DNA from: Isoetes taiwanensis
Lineage: Eukaryota; Streptophyta; Lycopodiopsida; Isoetales; Isoetaceae
DNA: 64,000 nt
Assembly: GCA_021234155.1 (NCBI GenBank)
Contig: JAJEKV010000003.1
Span: 8,370,413 to 8,434,412, forward strand
Direction of reading: 5' to 3'
Both the position numbers and the translations under genes were made by a program. This document shows, one piece after another, positions 20,861 to 31,669 of the stretch (position 1 is its first letter; the number at the start of each line of letters is the position of its first letter). A model generated the notes under the pieces. The model searched no databases, was not told the DNA's origin, and saw only the letters and a list, made by a program, of their open reading frames with translations.

Positions 20861-21020
20861 CCATCATGATATAAGCCACCAAGACTCCATCACCATGCCA
20901 ATAAATATAGCAATCACCAAAGCAGGTCACACTGGCAAGGTCAAGTAGGAACAATTGGAGCAAGACGTCTATGTATCAGCAGAGAAGGCAAAAGAAAGGG
21001 GGAGGGTTGGGGGGGAGAGC

Positions 21021-22161
21021 TCAAGCAAAATGGAGATGCGTGCGGTAATTGACCTTCTTATGGCCCGCAAAGGTGGATAAGGCACGAAGTGCCCACCAGG
21101 ATGATTCTGCCTCAGGGACGAGGTCCTTAGCAATGAAGAGGACCTGTCCTTGCCTAAAGGCAGAGAGGAAGAACCGTATGAGGTGATTGCCCAAGGCCTG
21201 TACTTCTGGAAGGACCGAGGTCGCTATCTCCTTCTCAAGATTTATTGTAACTTGTTCTTCCTTGGCCTCATGCGTCTCCTCTTTGAGGTGTTCCTTGGTA
21301 TCAAAGAGGTCTTCCCCTTCCTCGTTGGTCTTCATAGGAATAGGAACATCATTAATGTTGGGGACCTGAGGTCCCATTGCGGCAAATGCTGCATCAGAAG
21401 GTTGAGAAGGAGCATCTTGTAACATAAGATATCAGAGGCTCAGAAAAGTGTCAACATGCTCAATGTCTTCCTAATGAAATCTTAGCAAAGTCTGACCCTG
21501 TGGTGGATATGTAGTTGGGGAGAAATTAAAGAAGTCGTCTTTGGCAATACTGAGCTAATTCATGAAGGACCTGCATCTTTGTTTTGTGATGGAGATTGGC
21601 AATCACATGTTGTCAAGTAGGATTCCTAGTCATTGACAATGATAACCGGAAGGCCATCCAACACGGCGAGTTTGTGACGTCGACTCCTATGCACGGGCAT
21701 CTTTGCAACGAGTTGTTTCCATCACTCAAAGTCGGTTGGCTAGCATGCTCCTTATCCTCAGGACTGGAGGGAATCGGCGCCTTTCCTTTCTCCGAGAGTA
21801 TGTCCTCATCTTCGACATAACGGTCCATGAGTATAGCTAGAGCAAAGCGGGCTTCAAATTAGGCCTGCTTGCCGAAATGGAGAATGGAGGCATTCTTCGC
21901 CCACCGTTGGATGCCATGGAGGATATTTTCTGTGTGCTCGTCATCTCCCAACATCTGCCACAAGATATCCCGATCAAGGTACAGTCGGGGAGGGTTCCTG
22001 TGCTGGATAGATTTTGGAACTATTTCTTGAGTGTAAAACTCAAGAAAAAGAGCATAATCTATGTGAGCTTCGCAGTGCTCGCTAGTTATTTTATGTGAGC
22101 TTCGCAGAGCTTCCCAGTGCTCGCCATCCATGTACCATTGCTGGCAGCTGGAAATCTCCAT
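21021..22161 (-). pseudogene. Unknown second ORF of retroelement 2, broken
   Basis: The ATG at 22161 opens a frame that runs through one stop (21859-21861) to 21613, about 180 codons. It starts MEISSCQQWYMDGEHWEALR and is rich in Glu, His and Trp. After a gap a separate acidic open segment (21425-21021) reads KEHLKEETHEAKEEQ and ends in a hydrophobic part. I recognise no domain. It begins about 95 bp after the H3-like ORF stop on the same strand, so the two may be co-transcribed. It could be a degenerate gag or a captured gene. Confidence 0.35.
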
Positions 22162-22255
22162 GGTAGAAAGGAAGAGAGGAGGAGGGAAAACACTTGAAGG
22201 AGATAAGAAAATATGGAACTTGGAAAGTTATCTTTAAAAAGTGCCGACGTCAGCG

Positions 22256-23381
22256 TCAATAATTATGATAAGAATTTTTGCATGTGGAAGAAAATCCTAG
22301 AAGATTGTATTCATACGAAAAGACAAAAATACAATCTCCTCGGATCCTTCGAGCCAACGCCAAGTCCTTTGGCATTATGGTAACGTGCTTGGCGTGAATG
22401 GCGCAAAAGTTCGCATCTCCAAGAAGGGCTACGAGGTAATCCTTTGCGGCCTCTTGTAGTGTAAGTATGGCATGAATCTGGAATCTCAAATTATACTCTT
22501 GGGCAATCTCCCGCACTAAGTCCTGAAATGGCAACTTGCATATCAGGAGTTCCATGGACTTCTGGTACTTCCGGATTTCATGCAATGCAAATGTACCAGC
22601 CTTGAAGCGATAAGGTTTCTTCCGACGCTTTTGTGGCGGTGGCAGGGGAAGAGACCTGCCACTAGTGGCCAAATGGTTGGCTTTTCGCACTAAGGCTTCG
22701 CGGCATTACGAACTCTTGGCCTTCCCTATCCCTCCTACTGCTTGGAGTTGCTTCTTGTGTTGAGCTTCCAACCATTGAGGGATCTTCTTGCACTTCCTCT
22801 ACAGGGTGCGGCTTTTGAGCTGGTTAGCAGCTTGCACTTGGGCCTCAACCTCACGTATCCATTCGGCTACTTGCCCCTCCAATTTCAAACGGACTCTGAT
22901 TCTTCTATGTATCTCCGCTCGGTAAGATCCAGCATGGCCATCTCAAGCTTAATCTGCCGATGAAGCCGGGAGGGGAGGGGGGGAAGTAGCCAGGGAGTTC
23001 ATCCCAAATGAAAGTTTGGGTCTCTTCATCATAGTAATAGGGGGGCAAGACGAAGGGAAATGCATCCTCACCATTTCCCAGGTAAATATACTCCTCGCCC
23101 CGGGCTTGTGGATCTTCTCTTGCTATTTCTCAAGCATCCGCTGTTAGGGCCATGCCCATAACCCTCTTCGCTTCGACCCATGCAGCTTTGACATCATCAC
23201 CAATTGCAGACTCTGGGGGATAAAACTTGGTGACAGTAAAACCCGGTTTGGTTGCTCCACTAGAGTGTACATCTCTCCCAGTGCATTAAGCTTTAGGAGG
23301 AAACGCTCGGTCCCCAAGCTCGGCGAAGATCTGGATGATAGTTAACGTTTCAAAGGTCTAGCCTTGACGAACACGTGCCAT
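22256..23381 (-). pseudogene. Histone H3-fold protein with long N-terminal extension, broken
   Basis: The last 144 codons (22690-22256) hold a near-complete H3 fold: [53 protein letters not shown] and [20 protein letters not shown]. Loop 1 is two residues shorter than in H3 (EYNLRFQ against DFKTDLRFQ). A run-on tail of 30 residues replaces the normal RGERA end. Upstream, on the same strand and broken by stops and shifts, comes a non-histone part: an ATG at 23381 (MARVRQG, then stop), an acidic Tyr/Pro segment (EEYIYLGNGEDAFPF), and a coiled coil (EGQVAEWIREVEAQVQAANQ). The architecture matches the ORF at 151-1281. A CENH3-derived domain is possible. Confidence 0.75.
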
Positions 23382-24058
23382 GGCAGGGAAGGAGAGTTGG
23401 GTACTAGGACACGATGCTTAGGTGCAGGCACTAGCTAAAGCAGTCGATAGCAACAGGTGAGGGAGGTTGGCTATGGCGAAGCAAGCTCGGTTCCGGCGGC
23501 TATGGCGGACGAGAACGGAGGAAGAAAACACAAGGAAATACCTAAAAGAAAACGGCCACTAAAGATATATTATTATTTGTTTCACACTTTTGTTTTTATA
23601 TACCGCGAGAAAAAAATACGGCTGAGAAATACGACAGACGTGTATTTTCAGTGACAAGGTGTTTGAGCGACTCAAAATTTGATTTAAAAACACTATTTCC
23701 CTATCGGCGCCGATTTTTATCTTGAGGTCATTTGATGCTGCTAACGGTCCATCCAAGGGGTGCCTAGGCTAAACAAAGTGTCACTGATGCAATGGAACAA
23801 AAATTGCCTCGATCCGAATCTCCTACAGAAAGTTATGGCCTCCAGAAGCAAGGGACCTTATGCGGGAGAAAATTCAACATAACTTCACCTTGATATCTTA
23901 AACTTTTTCTTCCTAACTAGCTTATACCCAACTACTTAGCCAAAATCATCCTATCTACGGGTTCCTAGGTAACGCCTCCGTTAAAAGTTTTCCTTACTAT
24001 TAAACGGTCTAATGAGTTAGAACATGGCCAGGGCAAGAATCTGGTCCTCCAGAACCAT

Positions 24059-24070
24059 GCTCTAATACCA
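24059..24070 (-). other. Primer-binding site of retroelement 2
   Basis: The reverse complement reads TGGTATTAGAGC, one base from the standard Met-tRNA site. It lies one base from the LTR end TGTGATGCTCCC at 24072. Confidence 0.75.
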
Positions 24071-24071
24071 T

Positions 24072-24640
24072 TGTGATGCTCCCTGTACCTATACGATGCT
24101 CCTATCATATAAATACGAGAAATTCCCCTCCCATGGCGCCTACATCACCATCAAAAGGCCCTTCGTCTGCCTCGGATTACTTGTGATGGCCAAGTGTCCA
24201 TGTGAAGGATGCGGAGGTGTCATTCATCCCACGCCTTCTATGGGAATCCTAAATAGTAGAAGTGTATATAAAAGTTAACGCCTAGCACACAATATATAAA
24301 ATAACATGCCACCTCGAAGGATGGTCCATCCATCAATAGTACACCACCTCATAGTAGTAAAATAACAAATGCATCGAAAATGAAGGGCCTAATCCCAGGC
24401 TCAAACTCAATGGTGTCAACTGATAGGCAGGGCCTCTGGATGTCGACAGACATTATAGTGGCAATGGTATTGGCTGGCATAAAACAATGGCTAGGATAGC
24501 TTACCTCATCCGCCCCTCTTGTGCACACTTTGCAGATAGGCTGAATCATGCTATGGCATGGTTGTAGCCTTTTGGAGACGCAATCTCATGGAGTCACCCT
24601 ATGAGCAAACACTCTTATCTTTTCTAATTTTTGTCCATTA
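24072..24640 (-). repeat. LTR of retroelement 2, partial
   Basis: Starts TGTGATGCTCCC and shares blocks with the LTR at 2032-3408 (TACGATGCTCC; CATCCGCCCCTC then GTGCACACTTTGCAGA). Homology fades before a LINE fragment whose T run is at about 24671, so the outer edge is lost. Confidence 0.5.
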
Positions 24641-24670
24641 CATCCTTGATGAAAGATCTTACGTAGTCCC

Positions 24671-25368
24671 CCTTTTTTAAGGACGTCAAACTTTATTGAA
24701 ACTCCAAGCCAAAAGCCATGCGAGAATAAAATATCAAAGGATAATCATGATCCACTGAGTAGAACCATCAACCTATGCATAAGACAACACTCAAATGGAA
24801 CTCAAATATCAACTGTTGTTTGGCAGGAGCAAGCGAAGAGCAATGGTAGGCCTTAGCAATTCTAGCTTGTGTGTCCTAGAGGTCAACTGCAAGAGGAATA
24901 TCCAAACCCTGAAAGACACACGATCTTCTGCGCTTCTAAATGAACCACAACAACCATCCTGATGCTAAATGAAATGCTTGATTTTGCAACTTATTCCAAG
25001 TATCCGGATAAATAGGCAGGAGCACTTGCTGACTTGTCAATGTCACATGAAAAAGAGAAAGTAGCCAAGACCAAATAGGCTGGAGATGATCACATAAAAA
25101 GAAACAATGCTCAATAGTCTTGTCCCTTTGCTTGCACAGTGGGCAGAATGCTGACATTCGAGGATCGATATGTGGATAAGCAAATTCATACGAGGGCGTC
25201 TATGAAGAATCTGCCACCAAAGCACAACCACCTTAGGATGAAGTAGTTTATTGCAAGCCCAAGTCCACATACGTCCCTAACTAGGAGGTGGGAGCTGAAG
25301 AGACCACTCAGTGGATGGCAGAAGGATATCATCATTAACAAACAGCCTATACATCTGCAGACTTCCAT
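24671..25368 (-). pseudogene. LINE reverse-transcriptase C-terminus fragment (minus)
   Basis: The minus strand carries the plant LINE zinc-binding block split over two frames: NKLLHPKVVVLWWQILHRRP, then FCPLCKQRDKTIEHCFFLCD with Cys/Cys/His/Cys ligands, then a WNKLQNQAFHLASGWLLW stretch. A T run near 24671 would be the poly(A) end. No target duplication was found. Confidence 0.65.
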
Positions 25369-25379
25369 CTATAGAGTAA

Positions 25380-26000
25380 GATTCTGATTTCTAAGTTCAT
25401 TTGGAGGATCCTTAAGGATATGGTTGACTCACCTGGAGTGCGGTTGGTGAAGCATTCACTTGCACATTGTGTTCCTTTTAGGAAAGCTTCGTTAAAACCT
25501 CTTCTTCCTTGGGGTCTCTCTTATCAGCTATGCCCTTTTCCTAATGCCTCCCTTTTTTTGAAAGGCTTGCTGGAGTCTTGGGGGACAGTACGGACCTTAT
25601 TTCGTATTGATCTTGTTGCATGTCATTAGTTGAGTGCTCCTTGTTGGTGGATACCTGTGGAAAATAATCTTCCACTTTGTGCCTCAGTTCATCCATTAAC
25701 TCAACGGCGTTGGAGGCTAGCAGGAATCTTGACAGTTGCGGCATGGTATGATTCTGGCCAGTTAGCGACATGGCAAATCTTTCAAACAAAATTCTTATTG
25801 TCTCGACGGGACATATGTATTTGGCAAAAGGTTGCTAGTACTCTGCCATTGGTTGCTCCAGAGAGGGTGCATGTGGATTTTCCATCAGAGTGTTCTTATG
25901 CAGTTGATCACATAAATGCCTCAGTGATGGCCGTTCAGTTGCTAAAGGGTGTTTGTGATGACCATTTATGTTGTACCCATATGGCCATCATGTGACCAAT
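25380..26000 (+). pseudogene. LINE-like reverse-transcriptase C-terminal fragment (plus)
   Basis: Two plus-strand open frames, 25420-25629 and 25630-25995, read like the linker after LINE reverse transcriptase: LAGILTVAAWYDSGQLATWQ followed by a LLSRRDICIWQKVASTLP helix. The orientation is opposite to the adjacent fragment, so this is a separate insertion. Confidence 0.5.
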
Positions 26001-26246
26001 TCTTGTTCTCGTTTTCTTGTTCTCTTGCGTCGTCGCCGGTATGTACATATACTTGTGTTTTATATGTGTCAGAATGGTCGATCTACTATCGAGTAGATTC
26101 CATTATAATGGATACGTTTGCCATTGTTGATCTCCTTTTACCCAATTACAATGACATGCATGTTATAATAATGTATTATTAATGTCTATTATGTCCATGC
26201 ATTTGAGACCTTTTTTTTTTTGGATAATGTCATTCCGCCTTCATAA

Positions 26247-26281
26247 AACAAGGTGCTGCGCACGTAGGGTTGCCCTCCATG
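26247..26281. repeat. Dispersed 33-bp repeat, copy 1
   Basis: AAAACAAGGTGCTGCGCACG followed by a GGGTTGCCCTCC block recurs at 47387-47420. The GGTGCTGCGCAC part has dyad symmetry. Copy 1 sits next to a T run at about 26211. It may be the end of a SINE-like family related to the GGGTTGCCCC palindromes. Confidence 0.6.
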
Positions 26282-26299
26282 GCCATGGCCGGAGGGTGA

Positions 26300-29230
26300 A
26301 GTGGCTTAAATTGTACTTGAAAGTCATGTTTTTACAATCAATCAAAATTGCTATTTTAAAACATTGACATTTTGTGAAGGTGATGGTGCCCATTTTCATC
26401 AGTAACTCCTCCTTAGATGTTGAGCTCTTCTTGGATTAGGATCCAGCTGGACACATGGACTCTGGAGTTTCGATGTAACATATTGGCATTCGTTTGATTT
26501 CTCGATTATCGATATTATGAGGCATACTCAACACCAAGATTCTTTTCGGATGACTGCTTTTGCTTGTTATTTGACCAGTCCAAGCCCAATTCTCTGGAGC
26601 AAACTCCTCATAACGAAGCTGACTGTTCTGATTGTCATTTTGTTTACATGGGGCCAAAACGTAGGTAATTTGCCTATATAGATTACGTCTTGTATATCAT
26701 TGTTTTTGAGATACATGAGCAACAATCCTAATTTAAGTTAGAAACCTTTGGTTCAAAAGGTTCTGAATGTGTCAGGCCAAGACATAGAAATGAGCTCTAA
26801 ACAGTAGGTTTGACTGGTCACATCAAGGTACAAGTTCATTAAGTTTAGCTTCAAATTTCAGTATTCTATTTGCTTCTGTTGCATGGCATTATGCGTCATG
26901 ATATGTATGTTAGGTTAACACACATTATTTTGAGAAGGGGAATGTGCAACTTGACACAAGCCTTCAATGCTCTGATTCAACAATATTGCAGGTTAGCATC
27001 AAGGCCTGACAAATGCTATTTTCTTCAGTCTAATACTGCATCAGGATCCAGTAGAGACAGGGTAGCCATATTGAATATTAATCGACACCATGAATCATAT
27101 TTGTTCTTTGTTATTTTGTTTTATTTTATTTTATTTTTTTATACTTGTTGTCCGAAGATCATTTTGCTTGTTGCAAGATGGCATAACATGTCATATTTTT
27201 ATAGTGACTGCGCTTGAGGCTATAAATCTTCCATGAGATTTGGAGATTATGAATGGTATGCAATACATTAGAATATGCAACTTATATTTGGGTAATAAAA
27301 ACAAAAAATGAAGAACAACAGGTTTCAAATGATGCCACGTACATGTACAAACCAGGATTTTAGGGCCGAGCATGTATTTGTGATCACTCTCCAACCTCAA
27401 AAAAACACTAATTTGGTATCTCCAAGTGGCTAATACATCCTATAATAAATTGCAGCATCTGTTAATCACTAAGCGATATCAAAACCCGACAGCTGCTTTT
27501 AATAAATCCAAAGATCCAAAAGCTCCTTGAATTGACAACTTCTAGTTTCAAATTTCCAACGGGATATAAAGATTATATAAGCTTCTTCGTGATGAATCCG
27601 ATAGCTTCTTTCTATAACTTCAACCCAAAAAACAACCAAGAGTTATAGGGTTCTTCATTTTTTTTTCTTTTTGGGCTTAGATGCTTCATTTAACTGAATT
27701 TTTGAAATGGCGCATGTGTGATATCATTTTCTTGGATATCACCTCGTCCAAACTTCATTTTGGTAAGGTTACATTGTGATTCCTCCCTTAGATGCTTACT
27801 GTGCAATTTTCACCTATCTTTGAGCTTGGATGGGTTATAGAGTGATTCTACCCTTAGATGCTTACTACATAATTTTTAGCAATCTTTGGGCTTGAGAAGC
27901 ACTTTAATTCATTTTGCTTAGTTCTATTGTTATGCACCATCCCATGGAGTGAACTGAAATGGCTGAGTATCACAGTAGAAATTATTCAACTCAAATCCCT
28001 TTAAGAGGCAAACATAACCATTTTGACTGCAATGTGAGCCCAAGCACCATCGGCCAAAATTCGACCGTTAGAATTCCCGCAACCAGGGCAATAATATCTT
28101 AAGCCCAAGGTACCGGAAGGGCAACCATTGAAAGCTTCCAACATCATTTAACGGCACTTTTCTAGTTACAATATAAGAAGCTAGTCCATGATAATATGGA
28201 ACTGATTAGTTGGCACTTTGCTTATTTCAAAGAGCAAAAATAATAGTTCATCTACCAACTTTTTGGATTAATATATCCCTCCTGTACCGGAAGGTACTTT
28301 TTCAACATCCATTGACGACTAGTAATTTTCAATATCTGTGATAACTAGTAAATCTGTGATCTAGCAATATGTGTAAGACATTACTATAACTCTCAGCTTG
28401 AAATGCAGACAAATTTGTAAATTTCCAAGATTGAGATTGGAATTAGTGCCTTCAAAACACGAAAGAAATAGCTGTTGCGCCCAACAAAAAATGGTACAAT
28501 GGCAACTACATTGCAATCATTACATGAAATATTGGCCAACTTCCAGATGTGCATTTCATTGTGTATTCCCAGTTTCATCTACTTACCCTTTACACCTACC
28601 ATTGAAAAAGCTTGACCTCAACGTCTACAACTTCTCATGTATCATTAGAAGTAGGATAACCTGTTACTTCCTGTGTATTATATGCTCCTCTACAAGTGTG
28701 TAGATGGTTGCACAAAAGCATGTATGCATCCCTCAAAAAAACTTGAATAAAGCCTTTGCTCACATTTCCCATATGCCAGTTGTGTATTCGCAATATAAAT
28801 GCAAGTGCAAAAATCATTACTGTACTCCAGTCCCATTACAAATAATTTGTTTGCCATTTACTCCATTTTCTCGTAAAATCTTCTGAGGCCTTACTTTGTA
28901 TTGCTTCAAATATGATTGCAGCTGTTGAGAAGCTGCCAAAAGAAGACCTGAACATAAATATGTAGCATTATAACAGGGGGTTTTTTTTGTGATTTTATAC
29001 GCTTTTTGGCATGGTTTTTATATGATTTCATGGGCGTATTGCACGAGGCATACTAATCAGTATATCTAGAGTGCACACTGGATTCATATATTTGAATGGC
29101 ATTTTATCTATGGTTTTGCAATGGTTTTGCCTTGCATGTTTTTGTTCCTTAAAAACTTAATTAATTTAATTTTATGAAGGCCATGCAAGCAACGAGGCAT
29201 TCAACTTTAGGGTTCGTGAGTGAAGGGGAT
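26300..29230. other. Long intergenic stretch without a recognisable gene
   Basis: AT-rich, with only short open frames and no domain, splice chain or RNA gene that I could support. Near-repeats around 27770-27890 (CCTTAGATGCTTACT twice) are the only structure seen. Confidence 0.5.
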
Positions 29231-29235
29231 TTTGA

Positions 29236-30500
29236 GTGAAGGGGCTTCTTCGGCGCTTTTTCCTTTTTATTGGTTCATTGTTACAGACTCTGGGTCCTCG
29301 ATTTTTAGGTCCCATAGCCATTCTTCGGATCTGGTCATTTGCATTGTTCTATGTAATGGCAGAGCTTTGGGGCAGTGTTGTGGTTTCCGTTCTTTTCTGG
29401 GGTTTTGCAAATCAGGTAAGTAGTACAATTGACTATCTGGAGATTTAGAGAGATTTTTTTTAATTTAAAGAAGAATTCTCCCCAGATTACCACTTGTTGA
29501 TGAAGCAAAACAATTTTACCCTCTGTTTGGATTGGGGGCCAATATTGCTCGGTCTTCTCTCGGTAGAACAGTTGAAATATTTTTTACGACTTAGAGTCCC
29601 GGTTGGGTCCTGGTGTAGACGGATGGGCCATGTCTCTAAAAGGAATGATGGGGCTGGTGGTAATGCTAGGTCTGGTAATCTGTGGTATTTATTGGTCGGT
29701 GAACAAGTTTGTCCTCAACGATCCCACTCTACCCAAAACAAAGTTGAAGCTAGAAAGAAGGTAAGTTACCGAATGAAATTGGATTTTTTTTCCCATCGCT
29801 TAATCTCTGGTGATGACGAACTTCTGTGTATTTTTGATGAAATATGTGGGAATTCTACAGAAGGATAAGCCCAAGCTAACTATGGTGGAAAGTGCGAAAT
29901 TTTTATTGAGCTCAAGATATATCAGAGACCTGGCTACTCTGGTGGTGGCATATGGCATAAGCATTAATCTGGTAGAGGTGACATGGAAAGGAAAACCAAA
30001 AGCTCAAGTAAGTATTGTTCAGAATTTTTTCAAGCGGTCATGTTGTAAAATAGTAAAGATTATATGTTTGTGGAGCAGTTTCCAAGCCCAAATGAGTACT
30101 CTGCATTTATGGGAGATTTCTCAACACAATGAGTACTCTGCATTTATGGGAGATTTCTCAACACACACTGGGATTGCAACCTTCACAATGATGCTCTTGA
30201 GTCGCGTTATATTCAGAAAGTATGGATGGGGTGTGGCTGCCACCATTACTCCAACTGTGTTGCTCATAACTGGAGTTGCCTTCTTTGCATTAGTGTTATT
30301 CAGTGGTCCTCTGACTCCTTTCCTTGGAAGCGTCGGCCTTACTCCACTTCTAGCGCTGTCTATGTAGGGGCTTTGCAAAACATCTTCAACAAAAGTGCCA
30401 AATATAGTTTGTTTGATCCATGCAAAGAGATGGCATATATTCCCTTGGATGTGACAACCTTATTGGATATGGAGCTATTCATTATAGTAGATAGACCATA
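29236..30500 (+). pseudogene. Plastid ATP/ADP antiporter (NTT) fragment, intron-containing, broken
   Basis: Four exon remnants keep GT/AG borders: to 29415, 29486-29760, 29861-30007 and 30079 to about 30460. The protein blocks are those of the plastid nucleotide transporter: LGPRFLGPIAILRIWSFALF, VMAELWGSVVVSVLFWGFAN, SAKFLLSSRYIRDLATLVVA, GISINLVEVTWK and SAKYSLFDPCKEMAYIPLD. The family exchanges stromal ADP for cytosolic ATP across the inner envelope through about 12 helices. The N-terminal and C-terminal parts are missing. Frame breaks lie near 29494, 29590, 30127 (a 37-bp duplication) and 30360. Retained introns show it arose by DNA duplication rather than retroposition. Confidence 0.88.
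30091..30164 (+). repeat. 37-bp tandem duplication in an exon
   Basis: The unit starting AATGAGTACTCTGCATTTAT occurs at 30091 and 30128. Its length is not a multiple of three, so it destroys the exon's frame. Confidence 0.9.
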
Positions 30501-30868
30501 ATGTTATTTGAACTATGAAGTTGCCCTAATGGCATGATAGCCAGATTATTTGTTAGCCATTATAATTTGAACTATGAAGTTGCCCTAGTGCATGAACTAT
30601 TTAATGGCATGTCTATGCAAGCTATGAAGTTCAAATGCACTATTATTCTCTAAATATTTCAGGGTTTCCTTTGTATTCTAATGTTCACAATGACTTTAAT
30701 TATTTGATCTACTTGCTTATTATACATTGTATCATAGAAATGCCTATTTAAACATATCTACGACATCATTACAATTCGGGCCTAAATATGTTTTTTTATA
30801 CAACAACACATATAACACATATGACACATATAATTACAATTGTTTTCTAGTTCATTCATCAATTCTTA

Positions 30869-30900
30869 GGGCCCCGAAGGGGCCCAAAAATTTTTGGGTT
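30869..30900. repeat. Perfect short palindromes
   Basis: GGGCCCCGAAGGGGCCC followed by AAAAATTTTT gives two adjacent self-complementary motifs. I cannot assign a function; it may be the end of a short interspersed element. Confidence 0.5.
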
Positions 30901-30904
30901 AACA

Positions 30905-31390
30905 CACAAACCATTACATCCAACACAATAAAATTAAATCCCCCTTCAAACCCCCTTTGGTTTGGGTGCATATTCACACGGGGGGTGACTCCGGACAACG
31001 AGAGCTGTTGGATAGGCATATTCACCCCTTATTCCGTAATCTACACCGTACACAAAGTTCCTCATTTGTGGGGTATGGATGTATGGAATTTGCTATACTG
31101 TATAACAAGATTTGTAAAATACTCTAAGATTTGAGGTAATATACTATATGGTGTTGATTTTGTACGTGCAAAAACATAATTATAGGGGGGCATTACGTAG
31201 TGAAGGACCAAATAATAACGGTAAAGGTTAATCACCCAAAAAGACTGCAGAAGGACGTCCAAGTCTTCATTTGAACTCTGGATGAAATTGAACATCAACG
31301 TAATATAGATGTTCTGGTAGTTCCACAATCTGTGAAATGCACATAATATCAGAATGGGGCTGGCAATTATTTATACAATTAGAAATTCAA
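30905..31390. other. Intergenic, no gene seen
   Basis: A plus-strand open frame covers part of this stretch but has no domain and an unremarkable composition. Nothing else was supported. Confidence 0.4.
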
Positions 31391-31397
31391 TCTGAGG

Positions 31398-31662
31398 TAT
31401 CACCTCCATTCTCTCTCCAGATTTATCCCAACCAACAAATCGAAGCCCTGCATTCTCCAGCTGGCGTACCATTTTTGGATTCACCTTCCACAAATTCATT
31501 TTAAGTGTCAGGAGCCAGAACAAACTATGTGAAATAACTGAGTTTTCCAAGAACCACAAGTAATCACGATCACTCGATTTTCGAAACTAACCAAACGCTG
31601 AAATAAAGGACAATTGAAGATACCTCATAACGATGTCTATGTCTTTCATCAACAAATGATTC
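31398..31662 (-). pseudogene. CTP synthase, two C-terminal exons
   Basis: Exon 31662-31624 (13 codons, ESFVDERHRHRYE) is followed after a GT/AG intron by exon 31484 to about 31398 (VNPKMVRQLENAGLRFVGWD, then SGERMEV). Both match the glutaminase-domain end of CTP synthase, where the ERHRHRYEVNP motif is diagnostic. Phase is preserved across the junction. The rest of the enzyme, which makes CTP from UTP, ATP and glutamine, is not found on either side. It is best called a fragment, although a large-intron gene reaching beyond what I can recognise is not excluded. Confidence 0.7.
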
Positions 31663-31669
31663 CTGCTAA

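Larger units (their letters stand above)
20586..24640 (-). mobile_element. LTR-type retroelement 2 carrying an H3-fold ORF
   Basis: On the minus strand the order is LTR (inner end at 24072), primer site (24059-24070), a leader of about 680 bp, a decayed ORF with an H3 fold (23381-22256), then a second decayed ORF (22161-21021). LTR start, primer site and distance to the ORF all mirror element 1. The far edge near 20.6 kb and the second LTR are not identified. No reverse transcriptase or integrase is seen. Confidence 0.55.
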
